Of a stretch of DNA of 64,000 bases, positions 35,597 through 46,904 are shown in pieces. Where the stretch lies: positions 95,126,880 to 95,190,879 of the forward strand of contig NC_063162.1 of NCBI RefSeq assembly GCF_023159225.1, written 5' to 3'. Under the pieces are notes generated by a model. That model was not told the origin of the DNA. It did no database searches and worked only from the letters and a program-made list of their open reading frames with translations. A program made the translations under genes and the position numbers. How positions within the stretch are numbered: position 1 is the first letter of the stretch; every line of letters starts with the position of its first letter. Origin of the DNA: Perognathus longimembris pacificus. Its lineage: Eukaryota > Chordata > Mammalia > Rodentia > Heteromyidae.

Positions 35597-35598
<2 letters not shown>
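34425..35598 (-). mobile_element. L1: Old LINE-1 with the RT core deleted
   Basis: On the minus strand, 35598 down to about 35185 encodes the end of the ORF2 endonuclease region; the frame at 35535-35227 contains 'DLADIYRIFHPTTTQFTFF' and 'LNKYKRIVV'. From about 35150 down to 34425 comes the ORF2 C terminus and the 3' UTR start ('aaaattccattgtgtatatg' and 'ctacagttatataag' on plus). The approximately 2 kb that should hold reverse transcriptase is missing at about 35150-35185. Divergence is high, so it is an old copy. Confidence 0.8.
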
Positions 35599-35633
<35 letters not shown>

Positions 35634-35641
35634 CATGCTCA

Positions 35642-35703
<62 letters not shown>
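35599..35703 (+). repeat. Compound (AC)n-(CT)n microsatellite
   Basis: (AC)n at 35599-35631, a 12-base spacer, then (CT)n at 35644-35703, at the upstream end of the old L1. Confidence 0.97.
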
Positions 35704-35707
<4 letters not shown>

Positions 35708-36374
35708 TCATTCAATAGCTACTCATCAGTCTCATCAGTTCTCTTCCTGGCCTACAAAAGCTGATCAATGTGTAACTACTGAAGTGGCATTTATTCTCTT
35801 CAAACTTATTCTTTCAATTTCTGGTTTAATTTCCCATGCTTTTTCAGTAGCAGTATTTGAACTCTTGGCACATTTGTTCTTTGACTGGCATTTAAATGAC
35901 ATTTGATCAATGCTTCCAGCCCATGAATTTGCTGGTTATTTTGGAACTGTAGTCTCTTGGATTTTCCCCTTCAGACTGGCTTTGAATGACAGTTGTTTGG
36001 ATCTCTGTAAACAGAATATCCAGGGTTAGAATAGCCAGAGTCACTGACAAGAAGTTATATTTTGATTTTCCATGGAAAATGTCTATTTTTTAAATGTCAT
36101 TCTCAATTGGCAAGCCATGATTAGACAAAAAGGTAAATATATATGCATCCAGTTTAAAAGCATTAGATTATCTTTGATAATTAAGATATAATCTATAGAT
36201 ATCTTACAAAATTTATAATAGCAAATTAAAGAAGAGATTAAAGAAGAAATGGATCATTCTTTTCTTCAAACAATGAATAATTCATGATTCTTTTCTTCAA
36301 ATAATGAAAATTCATGAATAATGGAAACAGCCTTTTCCTAATATTTATTATTCGTAGTATTTAGTATTCCTAGT
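35704..36374. other. Unassigned DNA
   Basis: A weak old SINE-like text may lie near 35850-36010. A near-duplicate 'cattcttttcttcaaa' phrase repeats at about 36254 and 36288. No gene seen. Confidence 0.35.
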
Positions 36375-39300
36375 ATTTCCTAATATTTACTATTTGGTAT
36401 TAATTAGTGTTGTAGTTAGAGTTAGGTTTCCACTTAGGTATAGGACAGTGGTACTGTTATGAAATGGGTTAAATGTTAAATGAATATGAAACATATTTTA
36501 GGTTCCTGCATGTCTGATAAATTTAGTATCAAAAGAGACCACAATATTATTCATAATATGAGGATGTGAGGTCAATGCAAGTTATGGGTCATATTAGGAA
36601 AATGATAGGTTTAGACTTACTGCCAGGAAATCTTTAGGATTTAGAATGAACTACAACTGACTATAAGAAGTAACAGTGGAGTATCAGTTAGAATAAATAA
36701 AAACTCTAATACTGTTTGTTCATTTCAGGATTAGGCCACCATTAGGATGAGTATTAGGGTCAGATTTCTGTCTAGGGCTAGGGTTAGGGTTAGAAAAATG
36801 AAACCCTTAGGGTCAAACTTAAAATAAACTTTGGACCTACAAGCTGAGTAAAAGTTAGAATGAATGTGCAATACAGTATTCCTGTTAATATTAGGATTCA
36901 CATATAATTAAGTTAAGGTTAGCCTAAATACTCCAGATGAGGTATGGATAGATTTAGGAAAATGGTAGCTATTGAATAAGACAGTCACCGATTTTATAAA
37001 GTTTCAGTTGATTCCAAACTACGATGAAATAAAAATGGTGTATTTATGTCCATTTTAGCATTCAGGAGTATCTAGGGGAAGGGCTAGGTTTAGTGTTCTA
37101 GTTCAGGTTAGGGTTAGCTTATGACAGGGTTAGCTTTAGGGTAAAACTGCATTTTCTACTAGCATCTATAAGTAAAATAAATGTGAAATTTAATATAAAG
37201 TACAATATTTTCCTTAAAATTTCTATATGGGTCTAATTAAGGTTAAATTTAGAAATAGGATTCCTGTTTAGGTTTAGGTATAAAGGTATAGCTAGGAAAT
37301 GAGTGAAATGTTAAGAAAATATGAAATTTATTTTAGGTTCTAGAATTTCAAGTAAAGTTAGAAACTACTGTATTTTCCATATGAGGATTTGTGGACAATG
37401 GATATCACAGTTCCTGTCATGGAGAACAATAACTTTAGAATTCTATTCAGGAAATCTTTAAGTTTTAAGGAAAACCAACTTATTTCAAGAAATAAGAGAG
37501 GATTATCAGTTAGGATGAATCAAAATACAGGTATTTTTTTGGCAATTTCAGTACTGGGTGACCTTTAGGATCCAGGTTTCCAGCCAGGGTTTGAATTAGG
37601 GTTAGGGTTAGGAAAATTAAACCCTTAAGGTAAAACTGAGAGTAAATTTTAGAATTACAAACGAAGTAACAAATTAGGATGGATACAAAATATGGTATTT
37701 GTGTTAATACTAGGCTTTGTCTATATTTAGGAATAAGGTAGTAACCTAAGTACTCTAGTTAGATTTAAGGTTAGAATTAAGACGAGGATAAATATTAGAT
37801 AAAACTGCAATTCATTTTTATCAAATACCAGTTGATTCAAAGCTAGAATAAAAAATGGTGTATTAGTGTTATTTTAACATTTGAGAATAATTATAGTTAA
37901 GGTTAGGGTTGGGTATTTTTCTTATTTATTGTCAAAGTGATGTACAGAGAAGTTACAGTTTCATACTTTAGGCCTTGGGGTACATTACTTATACTGTTTG
38001 TTAACTCCTCCCTCATTCCTCCCTCACCTCTCCCCCTTTCCCTCTCCCCTCATGAGTTGTTCAGTTGGTTTACACCAAATGGTTTTGCAGGTATTGCTTT
38101 TGGAGTCGTTTGTCTTTTTATCCTTCGTCTCTTGATTTTGATATGCCCTTTCACTTCCCTAGTTCTAATACCAGTATATACAGTATCCAGGGTACTCAGA
38201 TGAGATACAGTGACAAGGTGGGTACAACCACAGGAAGGGGATTCAAGAGGATCATCAACAAAAGAATCTACAGTTTCACAGGGCATGTTGAAAGTAATTA
38301 AAACAGTGATATAACAGTTGTTTCCATAACATGGAGTTCATTTCACTTTGCATCATCATATGCGTTCATAAGGGCATAGCAATTAGGCTCTTGTGATCCT
38401 CTGCTGTGACTTGCCTAAACCTGTGCTAATTATTCCCTATGAGGGAGACCATGGAGTCCATGTTTCTTTGGGTCTGGCTCACTTTACGTAGTATATATAC
38501 ATCACAGCACAATTTGTCATAGCTAAAATATGAAACAGACCCAGATGCCCATCAGTAGACGAATGGATCAGGAAAATGTGGTACATATACACAATGGAAT
38601 TTTATGCCTCTATCAGAAAGAATGACATTGCCGCATTTGTAAGGAAATGGAAGGACTAGGGTTGGCTTTGTAGGTCAGGTTAGGGTTAAAGTTATGGACA
38701 GGTAAACTTTAGTGTAAAACTGAGTTTTCTACTAGCAATTAGAAGTAAAATAAATCTGAACCTTAATAGAAGCTACAGTATTTGTCTTATATTTACTATT
38801 TTAATTAGGGTTAAATTTAGAATTAGGACTCCAGTTAGTTTTAAGTATAGGGTTACAGTTAGGAAATTTGTTATATTTTAAATACATTTGAGCTTTATTT
38901 TAGGTTCCAGTAGTTTAAGAAATGTTACTGTCTGTAGAAAAGTATTTCTCATAAAGTCATCATTTAGGCCAGTGGTTGTAAGGTTTATTTTTAGTAAACA
39001 TGTTAGTTTAGAGATAGAGTTAGGAAATATTCAGGATTTAATTCAAAGTATGGCTTATTTCAAGAAATATTCATGAAGTGTAAATGATGATGACTCACAA
39101 CAGTAGATTTGCTCACCATTAGTATCAGATTTAGGTTTAGACTTCTGGCTGGGTTTAGGGTTAGGATATTTGAAAAACTTTAGATCAAACTGAAAATAAA
39201 TTTTGGAACTACAGGTCGAGAAAAATTAGGGTGAATTTGAAATACAGTATTTCTATTAATAGTAGGATTTGGGCATAGCACAGGTAAAAATCAGCCTAAG

Positions 39301-39515
39301 TGCTCCATTTTGTGCTTATGTGTAGAATTGGGAAAAGGGGAAAATATTGGGTAGAATGCAACTTTTTTTTTCAAGTGTCAGTTGAATCAAAGTAGGATTA
39401 AGAGGAACTGGTTTATCTGTTTTTCTTTTAATATTTGAATGTAATTAGCTTTAGACTAATTGTTAGTCTTACAGTTCAGGTTTGATTCAGGGATATAGAA
39501 GGACTATGGGTTGAA
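36375..39515. repeat. Degenerate TTAGGG-rich tandem repeat, about 0.82-kb period, three units
   Basis: Three long units align in the same order: about 36375-37254, 37255-38822 (carrying an inserted L1) and 38823-39515 (shorter). Shared landmarks are 'attttaggttc' at 36494, 37330 and 38897; 'cagttga(t/a)t' at 37005, 37830 and 39379; 'ttctactagca' at 37154 and 38727; and the 'aaaccctt..aaactga' block at 36801 and 37619. After removing the 753-base L1 insertion the spacings are 796-836 bases. Each unit is sprinkled with TTAGGG-like words (for example 'ctagggttagggttag' near 36780, 'agggttagggttagg' near 37600). Units differ by many substitutions. This is neither a simple telomeric array nor a satellite I can name. 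Confidence 0.85.
37904..38665 (-). mobile_element. L1: LINE-1, 5'-inverted, inserted in the TTAGGG-rich repeat
   Basis: Minus-strand type-1 3' UTR from 37914 to about 38502, then a short plus-strand piece of the ORF2 end from about 38503 to 38656 ('cagatgcccatcagtag', 'cacaatggaattttatgcc'). In L1 the two pieces are adjacent, so this is a 5' inversion. Flanks carry the duplicated target 'tagggttgg' at 37904-37912 and 38657-38665. It is much less diverged than its host repeat. Confidence 0.88.
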
Positions 39516-42500
39516 TAGCTAAATCCTCATTACAGAAAATAGATAAAGAATCTTAATGGGAGGTGAGGAAAGTTATATTTAGTTACCAAATGTTCTAAGA
39601 ACAGTAGATGACAATTTTGAAAAAGCATATCTAAAACCTTACCTGCACTGAAACACAAAGAATATTAGTGAAGCAGTTACATCAAACTATCTCAGAAAAG
39701 TAACAGTTCTCTATTTGGAAATTGCTGAAACCTTGTCTTTCTGATATCTCTGCCTTATATTTTCAATCTTATAGCACTGGAAAGAGACTAAAGTACTTGA
39801 ACTGACATATGTCAACTTTAGTGCAAAATTCTCTTTTTATTTCACTTAAGCATCATAAGTATTGTTTGTGCCCATCACTAACACTTTGAACGAACTATGT
39901 TTGCATTATTGCAGGATACTAAAAGTTTTCTTTTCCTTGTGTATAAAACAGCTGGATTACAGAGCCACAGACTCAAAATCTGGCAGGCTCCTCATTTCCT
40001 AGATCACCCTGCTCATTACTAAACTCAGTTGTGTAGGCTTTTCTATTCACATTTACAGAACCTGAAATTTTACTCTCAATTTTCCTTAATTCTGTTGGAT
40101 ATTGGCCCTATATGATACATTCATCCTCTGTGAACAATGTTCATTTCTTGGCTCCAAACAGCATACATATTTTCCACTCCAAATAATATATGACATATTT
40201 TGGAACAAAGCCATAATTGATTTCTATTTTCTACATTGGAAGTCCAATACCATGTTATTTTATCAAATTCTTTTTTCTCGTCCATTTTTTTGCCCCCAAA
40301 TGTAACTAGGATCAAAATATTTTTAGTTCACTCACTGCAATCCTAAATTACTGGGAAGAAAGGACTGTAAAATGGGGGTATTACTTATAAGAAGTTCAAC
40401 AATCAAAAAAAGATTTGAAACTAGCAAAGTTGGATAGTTTTGCTCATTTTCAAGTACTCAATATATTTACAAGGGTTTATTCCACTTCATGAGAAACTAG
40501 GTGATCATGCATATTGAAACAGTAATGTTTCATCAAGTTCCATAATAATTTCTACAGTAAGGGAAACTGAAGGGCCCTAGAAATAGACTGAAAATCTAAT
40601 AGTTTGGGAAACAGGCATTTATTCTTATGCAAAAGTTTATGGCAGTAATGCTCCAAGTATTCTATCTGGAGCAGTAATCCGAGAGTTGCTAAGACTTTTG
40701 AAATCTTGAGACCTGACCTAATCTATTGAATCAGAAACTGTGTTTCTGAGAGTGAGCCATCAGTATAAACTAAGTTTTAATAAAATTTTGATGCATGATG
40801 AAGTTTCAAGTCCATGGAACAATGGACCCAGGGATAAATGTGTACATAAGAGTGAATTACAGGTTTTCTTTGTTCTAGTTAGTCATTCGGAGCGCAACAC
40901 TGACTTGTCTATACTTCTCAATATGCCCCTGTGAAGGTGAAACAGCATGAGATGTTACGTAAGAGAATTTTCACAGACATGATAATGCTTCTCATTGTTT
41001 CAAAGGGAAATTTAGCACATAGTACAGACAATTACAAGGAGGTTGGGAATGTTGTACCACTGAATAATGACATGCCTGGCTACTGTAAAAGAAGAAAGGA
41101 GAAATTCTGGTGAGTAGCTAATAATTTGCACCAATCAATTATATTTAGTTAATCAATCAAGTATATTCAAGATATCTTTCACTTATTTCCTTTTTTTTCT
41201 TATATTCCCAAAGTCATTACTTTGGGAATGCTTTAGTTCTAACACTGGTCAAGAGTATTGTAACATAAGAGTAGAGATAAAAGAATATTTTAAGAAAAGA
41301 AACATTTGGCACTGTCAGAATCTGCTGAGAAATCAATTAAATGCAGGCTAAAATGGTACCATATATCTGAAAAAATAAGGCCATTAGTAACCTTAGAAAA
41401 CACAATTCCATAAAATGTTGTAGAATCTATGCAGAGTGTAGGATGTGAACAATAAAGAAAATAATATATTAATCATTGTGTAAAGATTCAGGTCTATTCA
41501 GAAAAGGAAATTTGGTAATATTTCTGAAATAGTATAATGCGATCCAAACACACAGAAGAGAGGAGAGGCAAAATGTACTAGGAACTCAGGAAACGGAAAG
41601 GGAGTGAAGAATTAATGTCTTGGGAGAAATGGAGAAAGACAGTTTCCAGACCAATGAAGATATGCTCTGAAGTATTGCTCTGAAGACCTACATTACGTTG
41701 CCCTGCACAAATCTGGGCAAAATAATTGTAACACGTGTTAATGCCACATTGGGTTGCTATATTATGGTAGATTCAAAACAGCTCCCCAAACTGCATCTAC
41801 CACAGCTTATTCTGATACATTTTCTTTTCCATATTGAAAATATTTTACTGCATGAGAAACCTACAGTATTTCATTTTTCCTAACTGTGCATAATTAATCA
41901 GTACAAGAAATTCCCTAGTTAATAGGTTTATAACAAATACAGAACTTTATAAAATTGAGTAACTCTCCAAAGGCTTCCAAATGAAAGCTCGCATGGGAGG
42001 TTTTAGAAAGTTGATATCATTTTATTGGAATAATAGAAAATTCAAAAAAGAAACTCATCCAATGAAGCAATGCTTTCTGGTTATAAAAAAAAGTAATTAA
42101 AGAATATTTAGTGCAGTATCGTAGGACTCAGTTTCTGTTCCAAGAAGTGAAAAACTGTATTTCCCAATAATTAAGCTATTTTATTTAAAATAAAATCTCC
42201 AGGTGCAAATAAATTGTAGGCTGAGCTGGATAACTTCGAATGCATGGTTTCCCCTGTGTGGTCCGTATGCTTTAGACATCTGACTCTGACATGTGCATTG
42301 CTAAAGCCCACACACTCTTGTCTGAAAATCAGAGTCAAGTGTAGGAGTTCTGTCGATCATATCCTGAGCCTGTGATTCCTGCTGTACTTTTAAGGTTCAT
42401 CACCAAGCTTCAAATACTAAAATACAATATGATGTGCACACTTCTTATACCCCCATGCAGGGTAATTCCCATCTTACTTAGTCCTAGAAGATTGCTACAT

Positions 42501-43010
42501 GAACAATGGACTGCTTAGAATGCGTAAGTAGGCTCCAGAAGGGACATCCATTCAGAAGAACTAAACAACCTATGGAAATCGCCTGCAAGCTAAGTGGAGT
42601 GTTTGATTGAATCTGAAAAATGAGGGGTCCCAAAGATTGTCCAATAACCATGAGAAATATGTAACTCTCTTCTGAGCTATTATTTTCTTAACTCCAATGT
42701 GATCCACCACACATGGAACCCTCCCAGATAATGGAAGATCTGCTTATCATTTTACACACACACACACACCATTTTGCTTATCCTTTTTTGTCTATGGGCT
42801 CCCTTTATGTCTATGAGACAAATAACACAATCCTGGTGTTTCAGTTTTTGGTATCTCAGAAGATATGGTATTGGACATTCAAATATTGGAGAAATGTGTA
42901 AAACCAGTAAAAAGAGCTTGAAAAGGAAAATTACTAGTTTAGTTTAGGAAATGTCTCCAAACACAGATATAATCTTAAAGCCAAAAGAGGGCATTGTTGA
43001 CTGACATTTT
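39516..43010. other. Long unassigned AT-rich stretch
   Basis: No gene or named repeat recognised. A short (CA)n lies at 42754-42771. Small frames (60-67 codons) have no domain signature. Confidence 0.4.
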
Positions 43011-43017
43011 CAGAGAC

Positions 43018-43112
43018 TAAAACAGTACAAGAAATGTACCCCAGGCCTAACATATGAGACTGCAACCTCTCTGTACATCACTTTGACAATAAATAAGAAA
43101 AAAAAAAAAAGA
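43018..43112 (+). mobile_element. L1: LINE-1 3'-end stub with A tail
   Basis: 'gtacaagaaatgtacccc', 'gagactgcaacctctctg', 'tacatcactttgacaata' followed by an A-run: the last about 90 bases of a type-1 L1. A G-run lies nearby at 43157-43166. Confidence 0.85.
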
Positions 43113-43516
43113 TAATTGTACTTTGAAAGAAGAATGTAGAAGTCACTGTTACTCTGGGGGGGGGGAGATATATAAATCCATACTATTTGATTTTTCTACA
43201 GTGACATAGTCTCAATACTTTTACCTTAATTTTTGTTAAAATTTAGTGTCCTTAGATTTTAATAGTAAATTATTTCTAACAAAAATATGATCAAATGTTT
43301 AATATCCTTTATCTATATTCAGATCTACTATTTAGTATTTCATTTGCTTCAGATTAAAAAGTTTATAGCAATATGTGAAACATCTCATGTTATGCCAAAT
43401 TAAAAGAAATATTACTAGTAGTAAATAAAATATTACTCATTAGAGATTTACTATTATTTTGTCATGTCAAGGACTCAACCAAGGTATCTTTGAGGCAAAA
43501 CCCACAACATCATAGA

Positions 43517-43979
43517 TGTTGTTATGTGGGACATGTCCGCCTGATGCCTTGCTTCATTAAGAAGCGGTTCTAGCTGGCCCCGCCTCCCAGCCTTGGGACC
43601 ACATGTAGCCAAGAAGGCGCCTGATGGTGAACCCGGAGGCAGTCCACGTAGATGTAGGCCGCCCCTTAGGGAGGTCCCTTGGAGCTCCACCCTGATGGAG
43701 CTCAGGCATCAAATCCCAACCCTACATTAGGTGCACATACCCCTCCCCTTCTGCCTCCCTCCGACCCCTTTAAAAGAACAGCTCATTGCCGCCATTAAAC
43801 GAGTCTTAGCACTGACTGGCTCCCAGACTGTCTGTGTGTCCTCCGTCGAGATGGGGGCTGGGTGGCAATCTGTCAGTCCTCTTATCCTCTTCCTGGACCC
43901 TTCTGCGTGGGGTGTGCTATCCCGTCTCTCCCCCAAGACAGGAGAGCGTGGGAGGCTAAAAACCCCCGGCATTGTTACA
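43517..43979 (+). mobile_element. Solo LTR, GC-rich, family unidentified
   Basis: A GC-rich island in AT-rich DNA that begins TGTTG and ends TTACA. It contains a TATA-like 'tttaaaag' (near 43769), an ATTAAA polyadenylation-like signal (near 43795) and the T/G-rich text expected after it. The flanking words 'cataga' and 'taaaga' match only in part, so boundaries are tentative. Plus orientation comes from the promoter and polyadenylation order. No internal retroviral sequence adjoins it. Confidence 0.6.
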
Positions 43980-44349
43980 TAAAGACCACTTTAATCTAAT
44001 AAGTATTATATATTATGTTTTCCTAAAGTAATTAGTATCAAATCTTTTTCTTTATAAAAATAATACCACTTATCTGTTTCCTTTACTAGACAGAAATGTC
44101 TTTTTTATCTTAGATACCTAATATATTTATCTGTAGAATATAACAGAATTATGATTAAGATAAAATTTGTATTGTTAAGTAAATTTTTAATATTCCACAT
44201 GGCTTTTAAATATCTCTACTATTTAAACGCTATGTAATAGATCTCTCTATACTCCGCTGTGGACTTTACCATTATAATAGTCACTAACAAAATTTGGCCT
44301 AAATGAATTCACTTTGCTAATCAAGAAAGTACAAATAGTCCTTTTTTTA

Positions 44350-44598
44350 AATTTATTCTTTTTTGAGCCTGTATCGAGACCACATCTAGGGACTGTGTGC
44401 TACACGTTAGCTTTTTCTGCTCATGGTTGATGCTTTCCACTTGGGATACACCTCTGCTTCAGGACTTTTTGTTTGTTAATTGGAGATAAGAGTCTCCCAA
44501 GCTTTTCTGTGTGGGCTGGATTTTAATATTGATCCTTAGATCTCAATCTTCTGAGTAGCTACAATCACATGTGTAATTACCAGTTCCTGGCCTCCTTT
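44350..44598 (-). mobile_element. Old composite SINE
   Basis: Minus-strand pattern: 'gttaattggagataagagtc', 'gatctcaatcttctgagtag' and 'ctacaatcacatgtg'. Diverged. Between 43980 and 44349 I see only AT-rich unassigned sequence. Confidence 0.6.
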
Positions 44599-45054
44599 AT
44601 TTTTATAAAAATGTAATTTTAAACATTCTTTTGTACTTTGCTTTAAAAAACACATCAGTACACATACTTATTCATGTATAAACTTTTGGTCTATATCCAG
44701 AAATAGTATAGTGAGAACTCTCATCTCAGATAGTGTCAAAATTCTTTACAAAATAGAGCTCTATAGAAAAAAAAAAACAACCCTTTACTATGTGGTATTT
44801 GCATGTCTTACATACTAGCTTGGAGTTTTTGTTGTTTCATAGATTTTTTTTTTGGTTGGAGGTTTTATTTGTTTTGTTAGAAAGATTCTTTTTTTTGGTG
44901 AGTAGAATTTTATTTAAGGAATAGATTGTAATTAAAATAACTAATTGCTATTACTGATAAATTCGCTTATTGATAATATTTGACAAGGCTTTAAACATAG
45001 TTTTAGTATAAATACAGGGGGAAAGCAACTTTTGGGAGAGTGGTAGGTGTAATT

Positions 45055-45330
45055 AAATTTGCACCCTTATTCTTGCTTGGCAAAAGCTCTACCACTTTGC
45101 CACTTGAGCAATGCTTGAGTTGAGGTCTCACTAAAAGTACAGTCCAGCCTGGCCTGCAATCTTCCTATTTGTACCTTCCCCCACAGCTGAGATAACAAGC
45201 TCTGTCACTGTGTCAGTCATAGATGGACAGAAAGTCCCTCATATTCATATTCCTGGTCTAGCCTTGAACCAAACACCCCTACTTTCCACTTCCCCACAAA
45301 CCTAGGATTATAGATTTAAACCACTCTACC
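45055..45330 (-). mobile_element. Old SINE, poorly preserved
   Basis: 'ctctaccactttgccacttg', 'gtccagcctggcctgcaatc' and 'cctaggattatagatttaaa' fit a reversed old rodent SINE. Boundaries and family are uncertain. Confidence 0.45.
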
Positions 45331-45339
45331 TAGAAGAAA

Positions 45340-45600
45340 GTCTTATTCACTGCTAGTGGGAATGTAAAATAGTTGGGTCACTATGGAAATTAGTATGAAG
45401 GGTCTTCCAAAATAGAGCCTTATGTGATCCTGGATATGCACACAAAAGTACAAAGGTCATTTTACTACAAAGATTCTACCAGTACACCAGTATATATCAT
45501 GGTACTAGTCACAATAGCTGAATTATGAAATCAGCCAAGTTGCTCATCAGCAGATGAATGGATAAAGAAATGAACATATATATGTTTAAAATATTCTATT
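45340..45600 (+). mobile_element. L1: Old LINE-1 ORF2 C-terminal fragment
   Basis: Plus-strand ORF2 end text: 'cactgctagtgggaatgtaa', 'atgtgatcctggatatgcac', 'catcagcagatgaatggata'. More diverged than the type-1 copies and lacking a 3' UTR. Confidence 0.75.
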
Positions 45601-45632
45601 ATTATTTAAATATCTCTAAAATCTTTGGGGCT

Positions 45633-46202
45633 ATCATTTGTTGGGGATTTAGTTTGGCCTTAAGGGGAGAGGGGCAGCAGAGCTCCCAAGATGCTGCCCT
45701 TCCCCTAGCCCTGGGTCAGTGTGGGAGCTAGCCACTCCCCCTTCCGGCCTCAACCAGAAGAGAAGCCAGCGGTCCCCACCTCTTGTCTCAGCCATGTGTC
45801 TAATGGCGGAGGCCAGCCCTTGGGGGATTGTGGTTCCCGCCCACAGAGGAAGTTTCATGATATCACCTGATGGGCAGCCCAGCTCAGCTAATCAGTTAGT
45901 CACCCCAAGTCCCTCCCTTTCCACCTTTGTCACCATAATAAATTCTTCTGCCCCCCTTCTGGGAGGCTGAGGCGCATGGACCATCGAATCGCCTCCCTGA
46001 TGTCTCTCTCTCCGCTGCCATTCCACACTTAAGGGGAGGGGGGTCTTGGCATTTCTCCTCAACTTAGCGCAATCCATGAGAGCATGTTTTGCCTTCTGCA
46101 GGCGGGGGACAAAGCCGAGTGCTCTTTCTTAGTTAAAATTCAGGCATCTCCCCTGGAGAAGTGGGGAGAGGGGTCACAGAGAGGCCCCGACAAGCATTCA
46201 TT
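45633..46202 (+). mobile_element. Solo LTR, second GC-rich family
   Basis: Body 45639-46196 (558 bp), TG to CA, flanked by 'atcatt' and 'ttcatt' (five of six bases match). It has an AATAAA signal ('cataataaattc') near 45935 and a purine/pyrimidine-rich U3. A G-rich phrase 'cttaaggggag' occurs twice (near 45659 and 46029). Not the same family as the LTR at 43.5 kb. Family not identified. Confidence 0.65.
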
Positions 46203-46552
46203 CTTAATACTGGTTAATAATTTGTTTTTTTTTCATGTCTTTCTAGTTACATGCTTAGTAGTTATGATGGTAATCTCATAGAATGTGAGTTATATTTTTT
46301 CTAATACTATTCCCGATTTTTATTTTGTAGTTGAGTGTTGTGATTTTTTTTTAACTTTTCTTCTGTTTAGCTTGACTTTATTTTGCTCCTTTAATTTTCA
46401 AGATTTTAAAGTGGAAGGTAAGGTCATTTGTTGAGGTTTTGGGGTTTTTTTCTTGTATTTATTGTTATAGATCTCCCCTGGAAGTTTGCTTCAGAGAGCT
46501 CCCAATGGTTTATGATGATGTTTAACTTTTATTAATTGCATTATGTGTGTTC

Positions 46553-46904
46553 TAGTTATGCTGCTCACTGAATTGTGTTTCTGCAAAATTCTGAGTTGAA
46601 GTCTTAACATTTTATAATACAATGGTATCTGGATAGAGGGTCCTAGAAGTTAAATGATAATATGAAATTGAAACTAATCCATGTGAGTAATCTCCTTATA
46701 AGAACTAGAGACTATAACATAATCATCTAGAGAAGGAAGACCTCTGGTAGAAGATCTTCATCCAGTGTCAAAGACAGAGTCAACCAATCTGGCTTAGAGC
46801 TTGTCCTCAGACTACTCATCTCAGCATTGTGAGAAAAATCATTTCTGTTGTTTTATGTCACCTAATCTGTTGTATTTTATCATGGCACCTCTATTAAATA
46901 AATA
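46553..46904 (+). mobile_element. MLT1-type MaLR LTR
   Basis: Contains 'cactgaattgtgtttctgc', 'tgagttgaagtcttaacat', 'gtaatctccttataagaact', 'cagcattgtgagaaaaatca', 'ttctgttgttttatgtcacc' and 'tgttgtattttatcatgg', in the order of an MLT1 LTR. Diverged and without internal sequence. Confidence 0.7.

Noticed and set aside
35571..35906. 111-codon plus frame
   Set aside because: It is created by the (AC)n and (CT)n microsatellites.
36375..39515. A true telomere or simple interstitial (TTAGGG)n array
   Set aside because: TTAGGG words are scattered and degenerate inside a long complex unit. No pure array longer than about three repeats is present.
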